Positions 44,901 through 54,665 of a stretch of 64,000 bases of DNA are shown piece after piece. Source of the stretch: Xenoacremonium recifei (taxonomy: Eukaryota > Ascomycota > Sordariomycetes > Hypocreales > Nectriaceae); assembly GCA_012184525.1 (NCBI GenBank), contig WOFQ01000002.1:806001-870000 (forward strand). Reading direction: 5' to 3'. The translations under genes were made by a program, and so were the position numbers. Within the stretch, counting starts at the first letter, position 1. Every line of letters begins with the position of its first letter. The notes under the pieces are model-generated. The model saw only the letters and a list, made by a program, of their open reading frames with translations. It was not told the origin of the DNA and did not search any database.

Positions 44901-45448
44901 TCTTCGCACGGTCTGTGAATAGCGCCTACGACCATGAGCAGATCGTCAACGGCCCCCAGAAGGCCAAAGCGGATATGAGCGTTCTTCGACATGAAGCCAA
45001 CCAAGTCGCTCGTCAAGCAGCTGCACACCTTCGGCAAGCAGGCGAGGAGGCCAGGAGAGTTCCAATTGGAACTGTCACTTGGACTGGAGAGGTCGGCCAG
45101 GCTGGCCGTCCAAACGCCCATCGTCGACGTGGTGGACCAAGTTCGGCAGCCATCATGAACAACTTGACCGACCGTCAGGGCCTCAACAGCGGCAGCAGCT
45201 CTCGTTCAGGCACACCAGGTTTGGATCGCAACCTGAAAGCAAAGGATTTCATGGTCATGATCAAGACTTTCATAAACAGGCATGGCGGTAAGGTCCCGAG
45301 CAAGATGCTTGTTGACCACTTCAACCCATACTGTCCAGGGAAGAAGCAGAGCGATGAGTTTAAAGCTGCACTTGATAGGGTTGCTGTTCTAAATAAGGCT
45401 GGCGGTTCGGGCAGAGGGATGTGGACGCTTCAGCCGGGGATCAAATAG
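41984..45448 (+). CDS. rad26: Rad26/CSB (ERCC6) SWI2/SNF2 DNA-dependent ATPase
   Basis: One exon; 1154 residues from the ATG at 41984. An in-frame ATG 57 nt upstream adds only MPDLICCLPHVSL-type sequence that I do not expect to be translated. The N-terminus is acidic with a coiled coil (about 70-150), as in CSB. The ATPase core shows Walker A GDEMGLGKT near residue 419, motif II DEGH near 546, and the helicase-C end RAWRLGQTKPVKIYRL near 838. The block DEGHKIRNPNAEIT is characteristic of the Rad26/CSB subfamily. The extreme C-terminus (KDFMVMIKTFINRHGGKVPS, ending RGMWTLQP) looks like the CSB winged-helix domain. The enzyme binds stalled RNA polymerase II and starts transcription-coupled nucleotide excision repair. 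The following gene converges on it. Confidence 0.95.
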   Translation: MASDENVEEPSGESRADLLGRMVAAAQASSQNATNTEEPGLPDTEGMNEDDALRNLTGTVRDQNDLERDITLQANAALVEAEDKKDQNRIDKLEATKHRLQLQLDKEEKRLERVATNPYQSRNVQKEIAKLEAEIQQIAGDISDFRSRIDKRHKENPLEDSKHVKSKRLPGESHREYLIRTGKITPFAKVGGPRPQGLEGQLADTILDAEEEAAAEQLEGEEEGPKSHQQLRRPGFADELEPAVEEIPTAAVETEFSLRPRKKRRVQKERSPSADFEPDKVSDSDDDDYGMLQQGTEDDLIRDERRKAKAKAKAADEEQIDLSKIDDGNEAYYKRRLNDWVTRRSRARRSRRQTVGSQEDAEDSEGEEWLKPAPDFPDHYFDDDLKLPGDIHPSLFGYQKTGVQWLAELYKQHVGGIVGDEMGLGKTVQLIAFIAALHYSKKLKHPVIIVSPATLLRQWVSEFHRWWPPLRVSILHASGSGMMNPKFEDEYDLEHYRPISSKSGKAARRIVNNVVKNGHVLVTTYTGLQTYADELLPVQWEYAVLDEGHKIRNPNAEITVTCKELNTPNRVILSGTPVQNNLTELWSLFDFIYPMRLGTLVNFRSQFEIPIRQGGYANASNLQVMTAEKCAEALKETISEYLLQRLKVDVAADLPEKTEQVLFCKLTEGQRSAYETFLKSDEVSAILSRRRQSLYGIDILRKICNHPDLLDKSLGSKAGYQYGSPKLSAKLQLTKDLLLKVMIPNGHKTLLFSQGKQMLNIIEKCIRESGISYVRMDGETPVDRRQPMIDRFNEDASISVFLMTTRTGGLGTNLTGADRIIIFDPDWNPSTDLQARERAWRLGQTKPVKIYRLMTEGTIEEKIYHRQIFKQFMTNKVLKDPKQRSSYDLSDLYDLFSFNPTDQAGLQRSEVFKGAEVDLVGAADNDTQTPAPTSAKRDDTESKELQKLNLVAGMRELKEDKTSHDERRMLEGIFARSVNSAYDHEQIVNGPQKAKADMSVLRHEANQVARQAAAHLRQAGEEARRVPIGTVTWTGEVGQAGRPNAHRRRGGPSSAAIMNNLTDRQGLNSGSSSRSGTPGLDRNLKAKDFMVMIKTFINRHGGKVPSKMLVDHFNPYCPGKKQSDEFKAALDRVAVLNKAGGSGRGMWTLQPGIK

Positions 45449-45788
45449 AGGCACAGAATCATGGATTAAATCATAGAGCGGGCGATCATAGACACAGATA
45501 TCTCAAGAGACTCATGTTTGAACGAGAAACCGTTACGCATTCGTCCATTGTTCGTTAACTACTTTTGGGGGTGCCACACGGAAATCCATGTGACTAGGAG
45601 TCATGTTCATGGGCCTGCTTCGGGCGAATTCATAACTGTCTACTGCTTCCTAAACCATGACGGACACAGGCACAGCAGAGACTGGAGACCAGGCGCAAAA
45701 GCCGTTCTCCTCGTGATTCTCAACGCCATAATAGAGACACCAGGGAGCGAAACTCCTGTCCAATCCAAGTTGCCCAATCGCGAGCAAC
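45449..45788. other. Convergent intergenic region, no gene seen
   Basis: Short spacer between the ends of rad26 and RPS14, presumably holding both 3' UTRs. Confidence 0.5.
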
Positions 45789-46454
45789 TTAGAGACGACG
45801 ACCACGGCGACCACCCTTTCTGCGGGTAGAGTCGGAAGGAGTAGGGGTGACATCCTCAATGCGGCCGATCTTCATGCCAGCACGGGCAAGGGCACGGAGG
45901 GCGGACTGAGCACCGGGACCGGGGGTCTTGGTACCGTTACCTGGGCCATGTTAGAATATTGTCAAATCCAGGCCAGACATCGCGGGGCACACATACCACC
46001 AGTGGCTCGGATCTTGATGTGGAGAGCGTTGATACCAAGCTCCTTGCAGCGAGCAGCGACGTCCTGGGCAGCCAACATGGCAGCGTAGGGGGAGGACTCG
46101 TCACGGTCGGCCTTGACCTTCATACCACCAGTGACTCGGCAGATGGTTTCACGGCCGCTGGAATCACCCAGAAGTTAGCCTCATGAACCACCAACAAGTC
46201 GAGCAATTCCAGAATCTTCCTAGATCCCTCGCTTGTATTCAAGGATTGACGAACCTGAGATCGGTGACGTGAACGAAGGTGTCGTTGAAGGAGGCGAAGA
46301 TGCGGGCGACGCCGAAGACGTTCTCGCCTGGGACGAAATGTAAGCTATTTTGCGACGGGCTGAACACGATTCAGGATAAGTCCTTACCGTCACGGACAGA
46401 GGGGCCCAGGGAGATGTTCTCCTGGGGAGCGCGGGGGGCCTTCTTGGGGGGCAT
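45789..46454 (-). CDS. rps14: 40S ribosomal protein S14 (uS11)
   Basis: Four exons (46454-46388, 46327-46255, 46157-45997, 45940-45789) join in frame to 150 residues, the exact size expected for eukaryotic S14. The sequence reads MPPKKAPRAPQENISLGPSV, then VFGVARIFASFNDTFVHVTDLSG, and later KADRDESSPYAAMLAAQDVA and the glycine-rich RATGGNGTKTPGPGAQSAL, ending in the basic tail RKGGRRGRRL. It binds helix 23 of 18S rRNA at the platform of the small subunit. The three introns are 56-97 nt. It shares a very short divergent promoter with RPL7, so the two ribosomal genes are probably co-regulated. Confidence 0.98.
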
Positions 46455-46740
46455 CTTGAATCTGGGTATCGTCGTCTCTTGGCTGTTGAGAATGAGGATT
46501 CTCCAAACGATTTTCTTGCGACGCCTATTTCGTGGTGGAGAGGTGGGTTGCAGGGCGGTGGGGTGCGGCAGAAAAAGGGTCGAAAATGGTGGTGGGCGCG
46601 GAGCAAGCCCTGCCCTACCGTGAAAATTGGCGGTGGAGACTCCCTAAGAAAAGGGATTTTCCTCGAACTTTTTCTCTCCACCACCAGCTTCACCCACCGA
46701 CAACCACTAACCGACCTCATCAACAGCCGTCGCCGACAAA
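46455..46740. promoter_or_regulatory. Bidirectional ribosomal-protein promoter with inverted repeat
   Basis: Only 286 bp separate the RPS14 and RPL7 start codons. GTGGTGGAGAG at 46532-46542 and its perfect reverse complement CTCTCCACCAC at 46674-46684 face each other, one nearer each gene. The RPL7 side is followed by a pyrimidine-rich leader. This could be one regulator site used in both directions. Confidence 0.55.
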
Positions 46741-48175
46741 ATGGGTGCTACGTATGTGCTTCCTCCTTGAACGCCAGCATCGACGGATGCCCGGTTTCGA
46801 TTGTTTCCGCAGATTGTCGTGGTCCTCTCGCTGGAACGTCGCACGCTCTCGTCCGAGACTGCGACCTGCCAGCTCGATCTTTCTTGGGCTTCTCCCTCAG
46901 CCACTCAGGCTTGGAACATAGCTTGCGTGTTGAGAGATGTTGTCTAGGGTGTTGGAGATGAAGGCTCTGCTCTTCTCTCTGAAATTCATGGTTGCCAATG
47001 GTCGTCATTGAAACTGGAAATGTTTTCATGGACGAGCCTCCGCACCAATTCTTCCTGAACAATTTTTGTTCGGGGTCTTGTCAGATGAGGGCACAAGGGA
47101 TCTTCCATTGTGCACATGCGCGTGGAAGCCCGACCTCACCGATCAAATCTATCCTCTCGAGTTAGCCAAAGCGGAGAATGTCGCATGCTGCAGCAATTCT
47201 CGCACCGGCGCTCTGTCGCATGCCTGACACGGTATGCTGGACTACGTACTAATCTGATCCTATAGGACCGTCCCTACCAACGACCAGATCCTGGTCCCTG
47301 AGACCCTTCTCAAGAAGAGAAAGTCTCAGGAGAAGGCCCGCGCTGAGCGCACCGCCGCTGTTGAGAAGAAGAAGGCCGTAAGTACAACCCGCGACCATAC
47401 CCTGGCACAATGATGCACAACATACCGTCAACTAGACATTGTCAATGCTGTTGATTTAATTTACCTTCTTTCGGGTCTGACATTGCCTGAAACTCATTTT
47501 TGGAATGCTCCTCCAAGTCAAGAATTTGGACTAACAGTCTTTCCACAGGCCAACAAGGAGAAGCGTGGTGTCATCTTCAAGCGTGCTGAGAAGTACGTCA
47601 AGGAGTACCGCGATGCCGAGCGCGAGAAGATCCGTCTTCACCGCGTCGCCAAGAGCGAGGACTCGGCCTACATTCCCGCTGAGGCCAAGCTGATCTTCGT
47701 CGTCCGCATCAAGGGTATCAACAAGATGCCCCCCAAGCCCCGCAAGATCCTCCAGCTTCTCCGTCTCCTCCAGATCAACAACGGTGTCTTCATCAAGGTC
47801 ACCAAGGCTACCACTGAGATGCTCAAGGTCGTCGAGCCCTGGATCGCCTACGGTTACCCTAACCTGAAGTCCGTCAAGGAGCTCGTCTACAAGCGAGGAT
47901 ACGGCAAGGTCAACAAGCAGCGTGTTGCTCTTACTGACAACGCCATCATCGAGGAGAACCTCGGCAAGTACGGCATTGTCTGCATGGAGGATCTCATCCA
48001 CGAGATCTTCACCGTTGGCCCCAACTTCAAGCAGGCCTCCAACTTCCTCTGGCCCTTCAAGCTCAGCAACCCCAACGGTGGCTTCCGCCCCCGCAAGTTC
48101 AAGCACTTCATTGAGGGTGGTGACCTTGGCAACCGCGAGGAGGCCATCAACGGTCTCATCCGCCAGATGAACTAA
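46741..48175 (+). CDS. rpl7: 60S ribosomal protein L7 (uL30)
   Basis: Three exons (46741-46751, 47266-47377, 47549-48175) join in frame to 249 residues. Exon 1 encodes only three and two-thirds codons (MGAT), a common layout for fungal ribosomal genes. The product reads VPTNDQILVPETLLKKRKSQ, then IFVVRIKGINKMPPKPRKIL, TKATTEMLKVVEPWIAYGYP and EDLIHEIFTVGPNFKQASNF, which is diagnostic of eukaryotic L7. It binds 25S rRNA near expansion segment 7/helix 25 region of the large subunit. Intron 1 is unusually long (514 nt). Intron 2 (171 nt) contains a C/D-box snoRNA. Codon use is strongly biased to C-ending codons, as expected for a highly expressed gene. Confidence 0.98.
47403..47488 (+). ncRNA. 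C/D-box snoRNA in RPL7 intron 2 (snR39/snR59/snR39b-like)
   Basis: Inside intron 2 a C box ATGATGC (47410-47416, one base off RUGAUGA) and a D box CTGA (47477-47480) are closed by a short terminal stem, GGCA at 47404-47407 with TGCC at 47484-47487. Directly 5' of the D box, 47463-47476 (ACCTTCTTTCGGGT) pairs with the conserved 25S rRNA segment ACCCGAAAGAUGGU at 13 of 14 positions; the rRNA sequence is from memory. The fifth base from the D box pairs with the G of CCCG, which in yeast numbering should be about G805. In yeast the RPL7A and RPL7B introns host snR39 and snR59, which act on the same rRNA segment. It would guide 2'-O-methylation. C'/D' boxes are unclear. Confidence 0.85.
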
Positions 48176-48511
48176 GCGGAATTACATAAAAAAGGTGTAA
48201 TGGGCAGGATGGTCGTTAGGACTTGATAAATGCATATGGTTCTCGGCGTTTCTATCATGACAGGGATATGTGGCAATTGATATCTTGATGAATGACACTC
48301 GAGTTTCCAAAGATTTTGTGAATGTGTTTTGCAACTGTGATGCCATTTGAGAGGTCTTCATTGCTGCCGTGCTCCATCTGTAAAGCAAGGCAAGCCTTGT
48401 ATCTATTGATGTTAAATGTGTTCCCCGTGACGGCTCTGAATGCAGTATGCCCATAATTTTGTACATGTAGAGTGGTTGGTCTATTACAATCGCCTTCACC
48501 GGTGTGTCGTC
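48176..48511. other. Convergent intergenic region, no gene seen
   Basis: Spacer between RPL7 and ISA2 ends, AT-rich, with probable 3' UTRs of both. Confidence 0.5.
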
Positions 48512-49295
48512 CTACATTTTGATATCAAAGCTTGTTCCACATCCACAACTGCTGGTTGCGAAAGGATTGTCGACAATCTTAAATTGCGATCCAATCAATT
48601 CCATGGTGAAGTCCACCTTGCTTCCCTTGAGCAGATCAAGTGAAGGTTCGTCGAGTATAATCTTAGGGCCATCTTCAGAGGCTGTGGATGGGTCGGCGTC
48701 GTCAGGTAGATACTGGAAAATGGTGTCGTCCTCGTTGATTAATGAGGCCCATTCGTCACTCCCCTTTGGTGGAAGAGTGATTAAACTCATGAGATATTGG
48801 AAGCCGTGGCAACCTCCACTTTCGACCTGAATGCGCAGCGCCAGGTTCGGGTTGTCGTCCTTCGTCATGATTTGGGAGAGACGCTGAAAATATATTAGTA
48901 CGTGAAAACATTCTCCATTGGGCTATGTTGCGACGCACCTTGGCAGCCCTGGGAGTGATCTCAAGCAGGACATCGTTCCCATCATCGTCCTTCTGGGGAT
49001 TCAGAATACTCCTCGTTTGTTGCCGACTCGAGGAAGTAGAGAAGTATTTTGCGAATGGAGCTCTGGATGTGGTCCCTGAAGCCCCAAGGGTATCTAAACT
49101 TCTAGGGAAAGCACGGGATCTCGACGGGACCGCAGGGCCTTCGACTCGTAGGAAAGACGAGGGGTAGGTGCATCGTGGGAGGAGGAACTCGAGGGGCGTT
49201 GAGGATTGCGAAGCGGCCGTGGAGTATGATCGATTGACAAGTTGCAAGAAGGATTTAATTGTTGAAGGCGCGTTTGCGCACCGTATCCGTGCCAT
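48512..49295 (-). CDS. isa2: Mitochondrial iron-sulfur assembly protein Isa2 (A-type carrier)
   Basis: Two exons (49295-48939, 48883-48512) encode 242 residues. The first 110 residues are Arg/Ser-rich and almost free of acidic residues until residue 100, as in a mitochondrial presequence. The A-type carrier domain follows (LEITPRAAKRLSQIM, LRIQVESGGCHGFQYLMSL, then FKIVDNPFATSSCGCGTSF). The three conserved cysteines are the one in GGCHGFQ and the two in SCGCG, which bind the Fe-S cluster. GGCHGFQY separates Isa2 from Isa1, which has GCSG-type sequence. With Isa1 and Iba57 it helps make [4Fe-4S] clusters in the matrix. The 55-nt intron uses a GTGCGT donor. Confidence 0.93.
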
Positions 49296-49761
49296 CGTTG
49301 ACAGCTTTAGTTGCAGCTGAATGTGTAGAGAGACAGTTGGTTGTTTGAGAGTCGAGGAGTTCTGCTGAGAAATCCAGCATCGCCAAGTGACTAACTAGAG
49401 CCCGGCCATGAAAATATCCTGCGCTGTTAGTGGTTGAGCGGTCCCTCACAGGGCCAAACCATTGGGAGCTCGTCGGCTAACAAACCCGCCAAATCCCGCG
49501 CCGAGGATGTTCCCGAATTGTGGCAAGTAGCATGCTGAGGTAATACGACTCCTGAGGGGACAGTGCTTGCTACAGTGCTATCTACAGTGCTTATCGCTGT
49601 GTGTGTGGCCTGTGATGAGTCGAGGTCGCTAAGCCCCAAGGTGCATGCCCCACCTCCCACCAAAAATCACCAATTTTCATTCCCTCGAAACAACCCCGCG
49701 TATCGTTTTGCGAGTTTTGACCCTCACCAGCCAAGCAAAAGCGTCAAACAAATCCGGCAAA
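49296..49761. promoter_or_regulatory. Divergent promoter isa2 / eIF3c with 12-bp-spaced repeats
   Basis: The octamer ACAGTGCT occurs three times at 49560-49567, 49572-49579 and 49584-49591, exactly 12 bp apart. The array lies about 170-200 bp upstream of the eIF3c start codon. The rest of the 466-bp spacer has no coding content. Confidence 0.6.
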
Positions 49762-52485
49762 ATGTCTCGATTTTTCCGCGGCGGCGACGACAGCTCTTCC
49801 GAGTCCTCCAGCGACGAGGAGGAGCTCTACTCCGAGGAGGAGGAGGAGAACCAGCAGCAGGAGGACTCTGAGGAGGACTCCGATGAGGGATCCGAGGAGG
49901 AGTCTGAGGAGGAGTCCAGCGACGAGGAGGGCGAACAGCGCCAGGGCGCCAGCAAATTCTTGAAAGATTTCTCCTCCGACAGCGAAGACAGCGATGAGGA
50001 GGTGCGAGCCAAGGTCAAGAGTGCAAAGGACAAGCGCCTGGACGAGCTGGAGGCATCCATCAAGCAGATTGAGAACGGCCAGAAGAACGGTGACTGGACT
50101 TTGATTTCAGCCGGTGCGGATATCCTCAACCTTCCAAAAACACCACCTGGCATCAGGAACACGGCACTAACGCGTCAATACCAGAGTTCGATAAGCTTAC
50201 CCGACAAGTCGCCAAACTCCAAGATGGCGGCAAGACCCCCAAGCCTTACATCCGAATCATCGCCGAGCTCGAGGACTTCATGAACGAGTCTCTTGCCAAG
50301 CAAAAGGTCACCCCCAAGAAGATGAACGCTACCCAGGCCCGTGCTTTGAACGCCGTCAAGCAAAAGATCAAGAAGACGAACAAGGAATACCAGACCAAGA
50401 TCGATGCCTACCGGGAGGACAAGGACGGATTTATGGAATCGTCCGAGGAGGAGGAGATCGCCAAGCCCGCTCCTAAGCTGAAGAAGCTCCCTCCTATCGA
50501 CATCGAGCCCGTTGCTGAGGAGGTCGATGATGGTGGTTTCGCGACCGTCGGCAAGGGTGGCAAGACCCTCCAGTACACCCCTGAGAGCATCTTCAAGCAC
50601 CTCCGAACCATCCTGGAGTCGCGTGGCAAGAAGAACACCGACCGACTGGAGCAGATCAAGGTTATGGAGAAGTTGAACGAGATTGCCAACACCCCTTACC
50701 AGCAGATCCGAGTCCTTCTCACCCTGGTCTCTGCCCGATTCGATCTGGGCAGTGGCGCTGCCTCCTCCATGCCTCTGGAGCACTGGAAGGCTGCTGAGAA
50801 GGAGCTTTCCACCCTTCTCCAAGTGCTCGAGACCAACCACGATTACATCGTTGTTGAGAACGCTGAGGAGTGGGACGACGATGACAAGCCCCCCACCATC
50901 GCCGCTGGTGAGAAGTACATTAAGGTCCCCGGCAGCATCGTCTCTTATGTCGAGAGGCTGGATGATGAGCTGGTCCGCTCCCTCCAGAGCATTGACCCCC
51001 ACACCCCTGAATACATCGAGCGACTTCAAGATGAGGGTTCTCTGTACAACATCATCTTCCGAGGCCTTCTCTACTACGAGTACCTGCGAAAGGATACCGC
51101 ACTCGAGACTCCTCAGGACAGTGTGAACCGAATCGTCATGCGACGACTCGAGCACGTCTACTTCAAGGTAAGGCCAAATTCTGTCGTTATTTATTCTACA
51201 TCGCCGCTAACTCTATATACAGCCCGCCCAGGTTGTCAAGACCTTCGAGGAGAACTGCTGGAAGGCCGTTGGTGACTCCATCGAGTCCGTCATCACCCCC
51301 CGAAACCAGTCCCAGGATGCTAGCAACCTGGTCAACGTTCTTTGCAACTACCTCTTCAGCAACAGCGACGGCATCATCCGTGCCCGAGCTATGCTGTGCC
51401 AGGTTTACTTCCTTGCCCTCCACGGCGAGTACTACAAGGCCCGTGATATGATGTTAATGTCGCATCTTCAGGAGTCGATCCCCAACTTCGACGTCCAGAG
51501 CCAGATCCTGTACAACAGGACTTTGGTTCAGGTTGGTCTCTGCGCCTTCCGAAAGGGTCTCGTTTATGATGCCCAGAACACCCTTCAGGAGATCTGCGGC
51601 AGCGGTCGCCAAAAGGAGCTGCTCGCTCAGGGTGTTATGATGCAGCGATACAACCAGGTCTCTCCCGAGCAGGAGCGCCTTGAGAAGCAGCGACAGCTGC
51701 CCTTCCACATGCACATCAACCTGGAGCTTCTGGAGTGCGTCTACTTGACCTGCAGCATGCTTCTGGAGATTCCTCTGCTGGCTCAGACTGGCTCGTCGCC
51801 TGACGTCAAGAAGAGGGTCATCAGCAAGACCTACCGACGTATGCTCGAGTACCACGAGAGGCAGATCTTCACTGGCCCCCCTGAGAACACCCGAGACCAT
51901 GTGATGCAGGCCTCCAAGGCGCTGGCTGCCGGCGAGTGGAAGAAGTCTATTAACTTCATCCACAGCATCAAGATCTGGGACCTCATGCCCAACGCGGACG
52001 ACATCAAGTCGATGCTCTCCAAGCAGATTCAGGAGGAGGGTCTCCGAACCTACCTTTTCACCTACGCTCCCTTCTACGATACCCTCTCCATCGACACCCT
52101 CAGCACCATGTTCGAGCTCGACGCCACCAAGGTGTCAGCTGTTGTCAGCAAGATGATCAGCCACGAGGAGCTTGCTGCTTCACTCGACCAGGTCACCTCC
52201 ACTGTCATTTTCCGCAAGGGTGTCGAGCTCAGCCGACTGCAGTCCCTTGCCCTCGCGCTTTCCGACAAGGCCAGCGCGCTCATTGAGACCAACGAGCGCA
52301 CCCTGGAGCAACGGACACAAGGCACTTCCAATGCTTTTGAGCGACAAGGAGGCCGCGGCCGCGGTGGACAGCGGACGGGCCAGCGACAGGGCCGAGGCGG
52401 CGCGCGAACGGGCGGCAACACCCAGCGACAGGCTGGCGGCACGCAGTTCACGGGCGGCGCTCTGGGCGCGGCGGTCCGGGGTTAG
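49762..52485 (+). CDS. nip1: Eukaryotic translation initiation factor 3 subunit C (eIF3c/Nip1)
   Basis: Three exons (49762-50113, 50185-51167, 51223-52485) join in frame to 865 residues. The start MSRFFRGGDDSS is the family's usual N-terminus, followed by a Ser/Asp/Glu-rich stretch (about 10-75) that in yeast binds eIF1 and eIF5. The eIF3c N domain (SAKDKRLDELEASIKQIENG, later RGLLYYEYLRKDTALETP) and the C-terminal PCI domain (TYAPFYDTLSIDTLSTMFEL, then SALIETNERTLEQRT) are clear. The last 50 residues are RGG/Gln-rich. The first intron (50114-50184) is needed: reading through it breaks the family sequence, while splicing gives ISAEFDKLTRQVAKLQDGGK. The factor scaffolds the 43S pre-initiation complex in the cytoplasm. 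Confidence 0.97.
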
Positions 52486-53846
52486 GAAGAGTGAGAGGGG
52501 ACATGACATAGGCATGACATGGGGCAACGGGCATTGGCATGTTCGAGATGAGGCGTCTAGTTGCTTTTCTGCAAAATGCATGGGATGGTTGTTTTAATGA
52601 AAAAGTCGAGGATGCGGAGGCAACTCGCTACGTGTCACTAGGTTGAATCGGAATAAGGATACATAGAAATCGTGCTGTCTTGACGACGGGGTGTGTGATA
52701 TCAATGATGTGATGTAGTCTGAAGCTGAGAAGATCATGACGAATGTTTTTGTCGGCCATTATTTTGGCGGGCTGATCAATAAGTGAAAGCCAGTCTTCAT
52801 CTCTATCACTGAGCTTGTGGTCATGGCGAGCCATAGGGGCGACTGACCTTGAGTCTTCTGGAAACTAGTTTGTGGTATCTAAACCACTCGGCAAAATAGA
52901 GCCGGTGGAGAGTATACCGTCATCGCAATTACCACCCTCTGGATTTGGCATTGTTGAAAAGGTCTGTTTCTTGAATAGTCAGTCAGCGAAGGTATCCGCC
53001 CAAGGCTTAGTCTTGCAAAACCTATCGGTGGTTTTGTAGTCGAGGACAAGCTGCATCGAGCAAGATATAGGCAGAGTCTTAGATGAAGGCTTTAGTTTTG
53101 TGGTGGTCTGATGGCGGGTGAGAGCATTAGATACTCACATACTGGTCATGTGATGTGTCGTAGCGCTGATGGTGTCTCATTGGAAGCTGTTGATGCCTTG
53201 GCGATAGGCCCCGCGTTGACGTCCCGCAGCGGACCAATCTGTTGTCATTCCGACGCGGACCGCCAACGGAAAGAGAGAGTACGGAGTGATCAGGACAATC
53301 TATGTATGTAGCAAGATGGATCAAATCACTGGCCAGGAAGCGTGAGTTCATTCGCTATCTGAAGCAAAGGAGTTCAGATCCGAGTCATGATGTTTGCGTG
53401 ACTCTGGGCGGAGTATCTGGCAAATGGGAACATTAGAAGCCTGCATCTCTTTGGGGTGTTAAGATCCTGGAAACCAATTAAAGATAGCCGAGCGGTACGG
53501 CCTTCGGAGGATTTCAACTCCCCGTGAGAGCAGCGAGGTTCCGAAATTCCAGCCAACCCTGCACCAACTGGAGCAGCGATGTCCCGAGATCTGCGATGCG
53601 CCGAGGATGACTAAGTTCGCGCGCGTCAAATGGGCCTTTGTCATGCTTGCTAACGGCTATGACCCGCTTCTCACTGGCCCGAGGGGGCGAGACTCGAGGA
53701 GAGGTTGCTGGGTTGGGTTTAGTCGGGGGACGAGTGTTGAAGGAGGTTTCTGTGATTTTTTTTTCTGTGATCAAACAGAAGCAGACAAGTTCTTGAGTTT
53801 GTAGATTTGAAGGAAGGTTTACTTCAGGAACAGGCCGAAGAGAGAT
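52486..53846. other. 1.4 kb intergenic region, no gene seen
   Basis: Holds the eIF3c 3' flank and the promoter of the hemerythrin-like gene. ORFs are short shadows. A tRNA-like stretch near 53486 was examined and rejected. A run of T lies at about 53755-53764. Confidence 0.45.
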
Positions 53847-54665
53847 ATGAGATTGCAGCTCCGCAACCAACTGCGTGCAACGACCTTCACCAGAGCTACT
53901 CATCTGAGCCGACGACACCAGCACATACTGAAAGTCAAGACAACGGCCAGTCTCAAATTCTCTGAATCTTTGCGCCATTCCTCGTCCGCCGCTTCAGTAG
54001 CTTTTCATCAACGACCTGCAATGTCGACGTCTGCAGAGAGCGAGAACCAGGCTGCGGCCGACCTGAAAAAGGGCGACAGCAGCGCCAGTGAGCCCACGAA
54101 GCAGGAGACTCTCCCGCCGCTATCAGACCACGACTTCAAGATCTACAACCACCTCGCCGACAAGATGAATTACTTTGTAAGTCTTCGCTACCGGTTATAT
54201 TTGCGAGAGGCCTGAATAGTAATCGTCTCTCAGCACGACCACTTCCGCCGCTCCTGGAACCTCCTCTGGAACGCCTGCAACAGCAACCGCCGACCCGCAG
54301 GCATGAGCCTCAAGCAATTCCTAGACGAGGGCCTGCAGTTCGCGCAGTACCTCACCACCCACCACGGCATCGAGGAGGCGTACGTGTTCCCCATGCTGGC
54401 AAAGAAGATGCCTGAGTTCCGTGGCGGCCGTGCCGAGCTGCTGCAGCAACACCGCGAGATCCACGCCGGGCTCGACGGTTTCGAGGAGTACCTGCATAAG
54501 TGCCGCTCGCGTGAGCTGGACTTTGAGATGGACGTGCTGAAGAGCAAGATGGAGAGCTGGGGCGAGGTGCTGTGGAAGCATCTGGACCAGGAGGTCGAGA
54601 CGCTGGGGGCGGAAAACATGCGAAAGTATTGGACTAAGGATGAGATGCGGAGGCTGGTGATGTGA
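53847..54665 (+). CDS. Hemerythrin-like HHE-domain protein
   Basis: Two exons (53847-54176, 54234-54665) encode 253 residues. The C-terminal four-helix domain (about 95-235) has the His/Glu pairs expected of an HHE cation-binding protein: HDFKIYNHLADKMNYFHDHF across the splice, THHGIEEAYVFP, QQHREIHAGLDGF and LWKHLDQEVETL. It probably binds a di-iron centre and may sense or buffer oxygen, NO or iron; no activity can be assigned. The first 58 residues are rich in Arg, Ser and Thr and nearly free of acid residues (MRLQLRNQLRATTFTRATHL), which suggests a mitochondrial presequence. A second ATG (54019, MSTSAES) could give a cytosolic form. Intron 57 nt, GT-AG. Confidence 0.88.

Noticed and set aside
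46158..46254. snoRNA in the 97-nt RPS14 intron
   Set aside because: No RUGAUGA-like C box paired with a CUGA box at suitable spacing.
53486..53553. tRNA-like stretch with a GCCG...CGGC D-arm-like hairpin
   Set aside because: The anticodon stem has only four pairs, there is no proper T-arm (TTCGA core is disrupted) and the acceptor ends do not pair.
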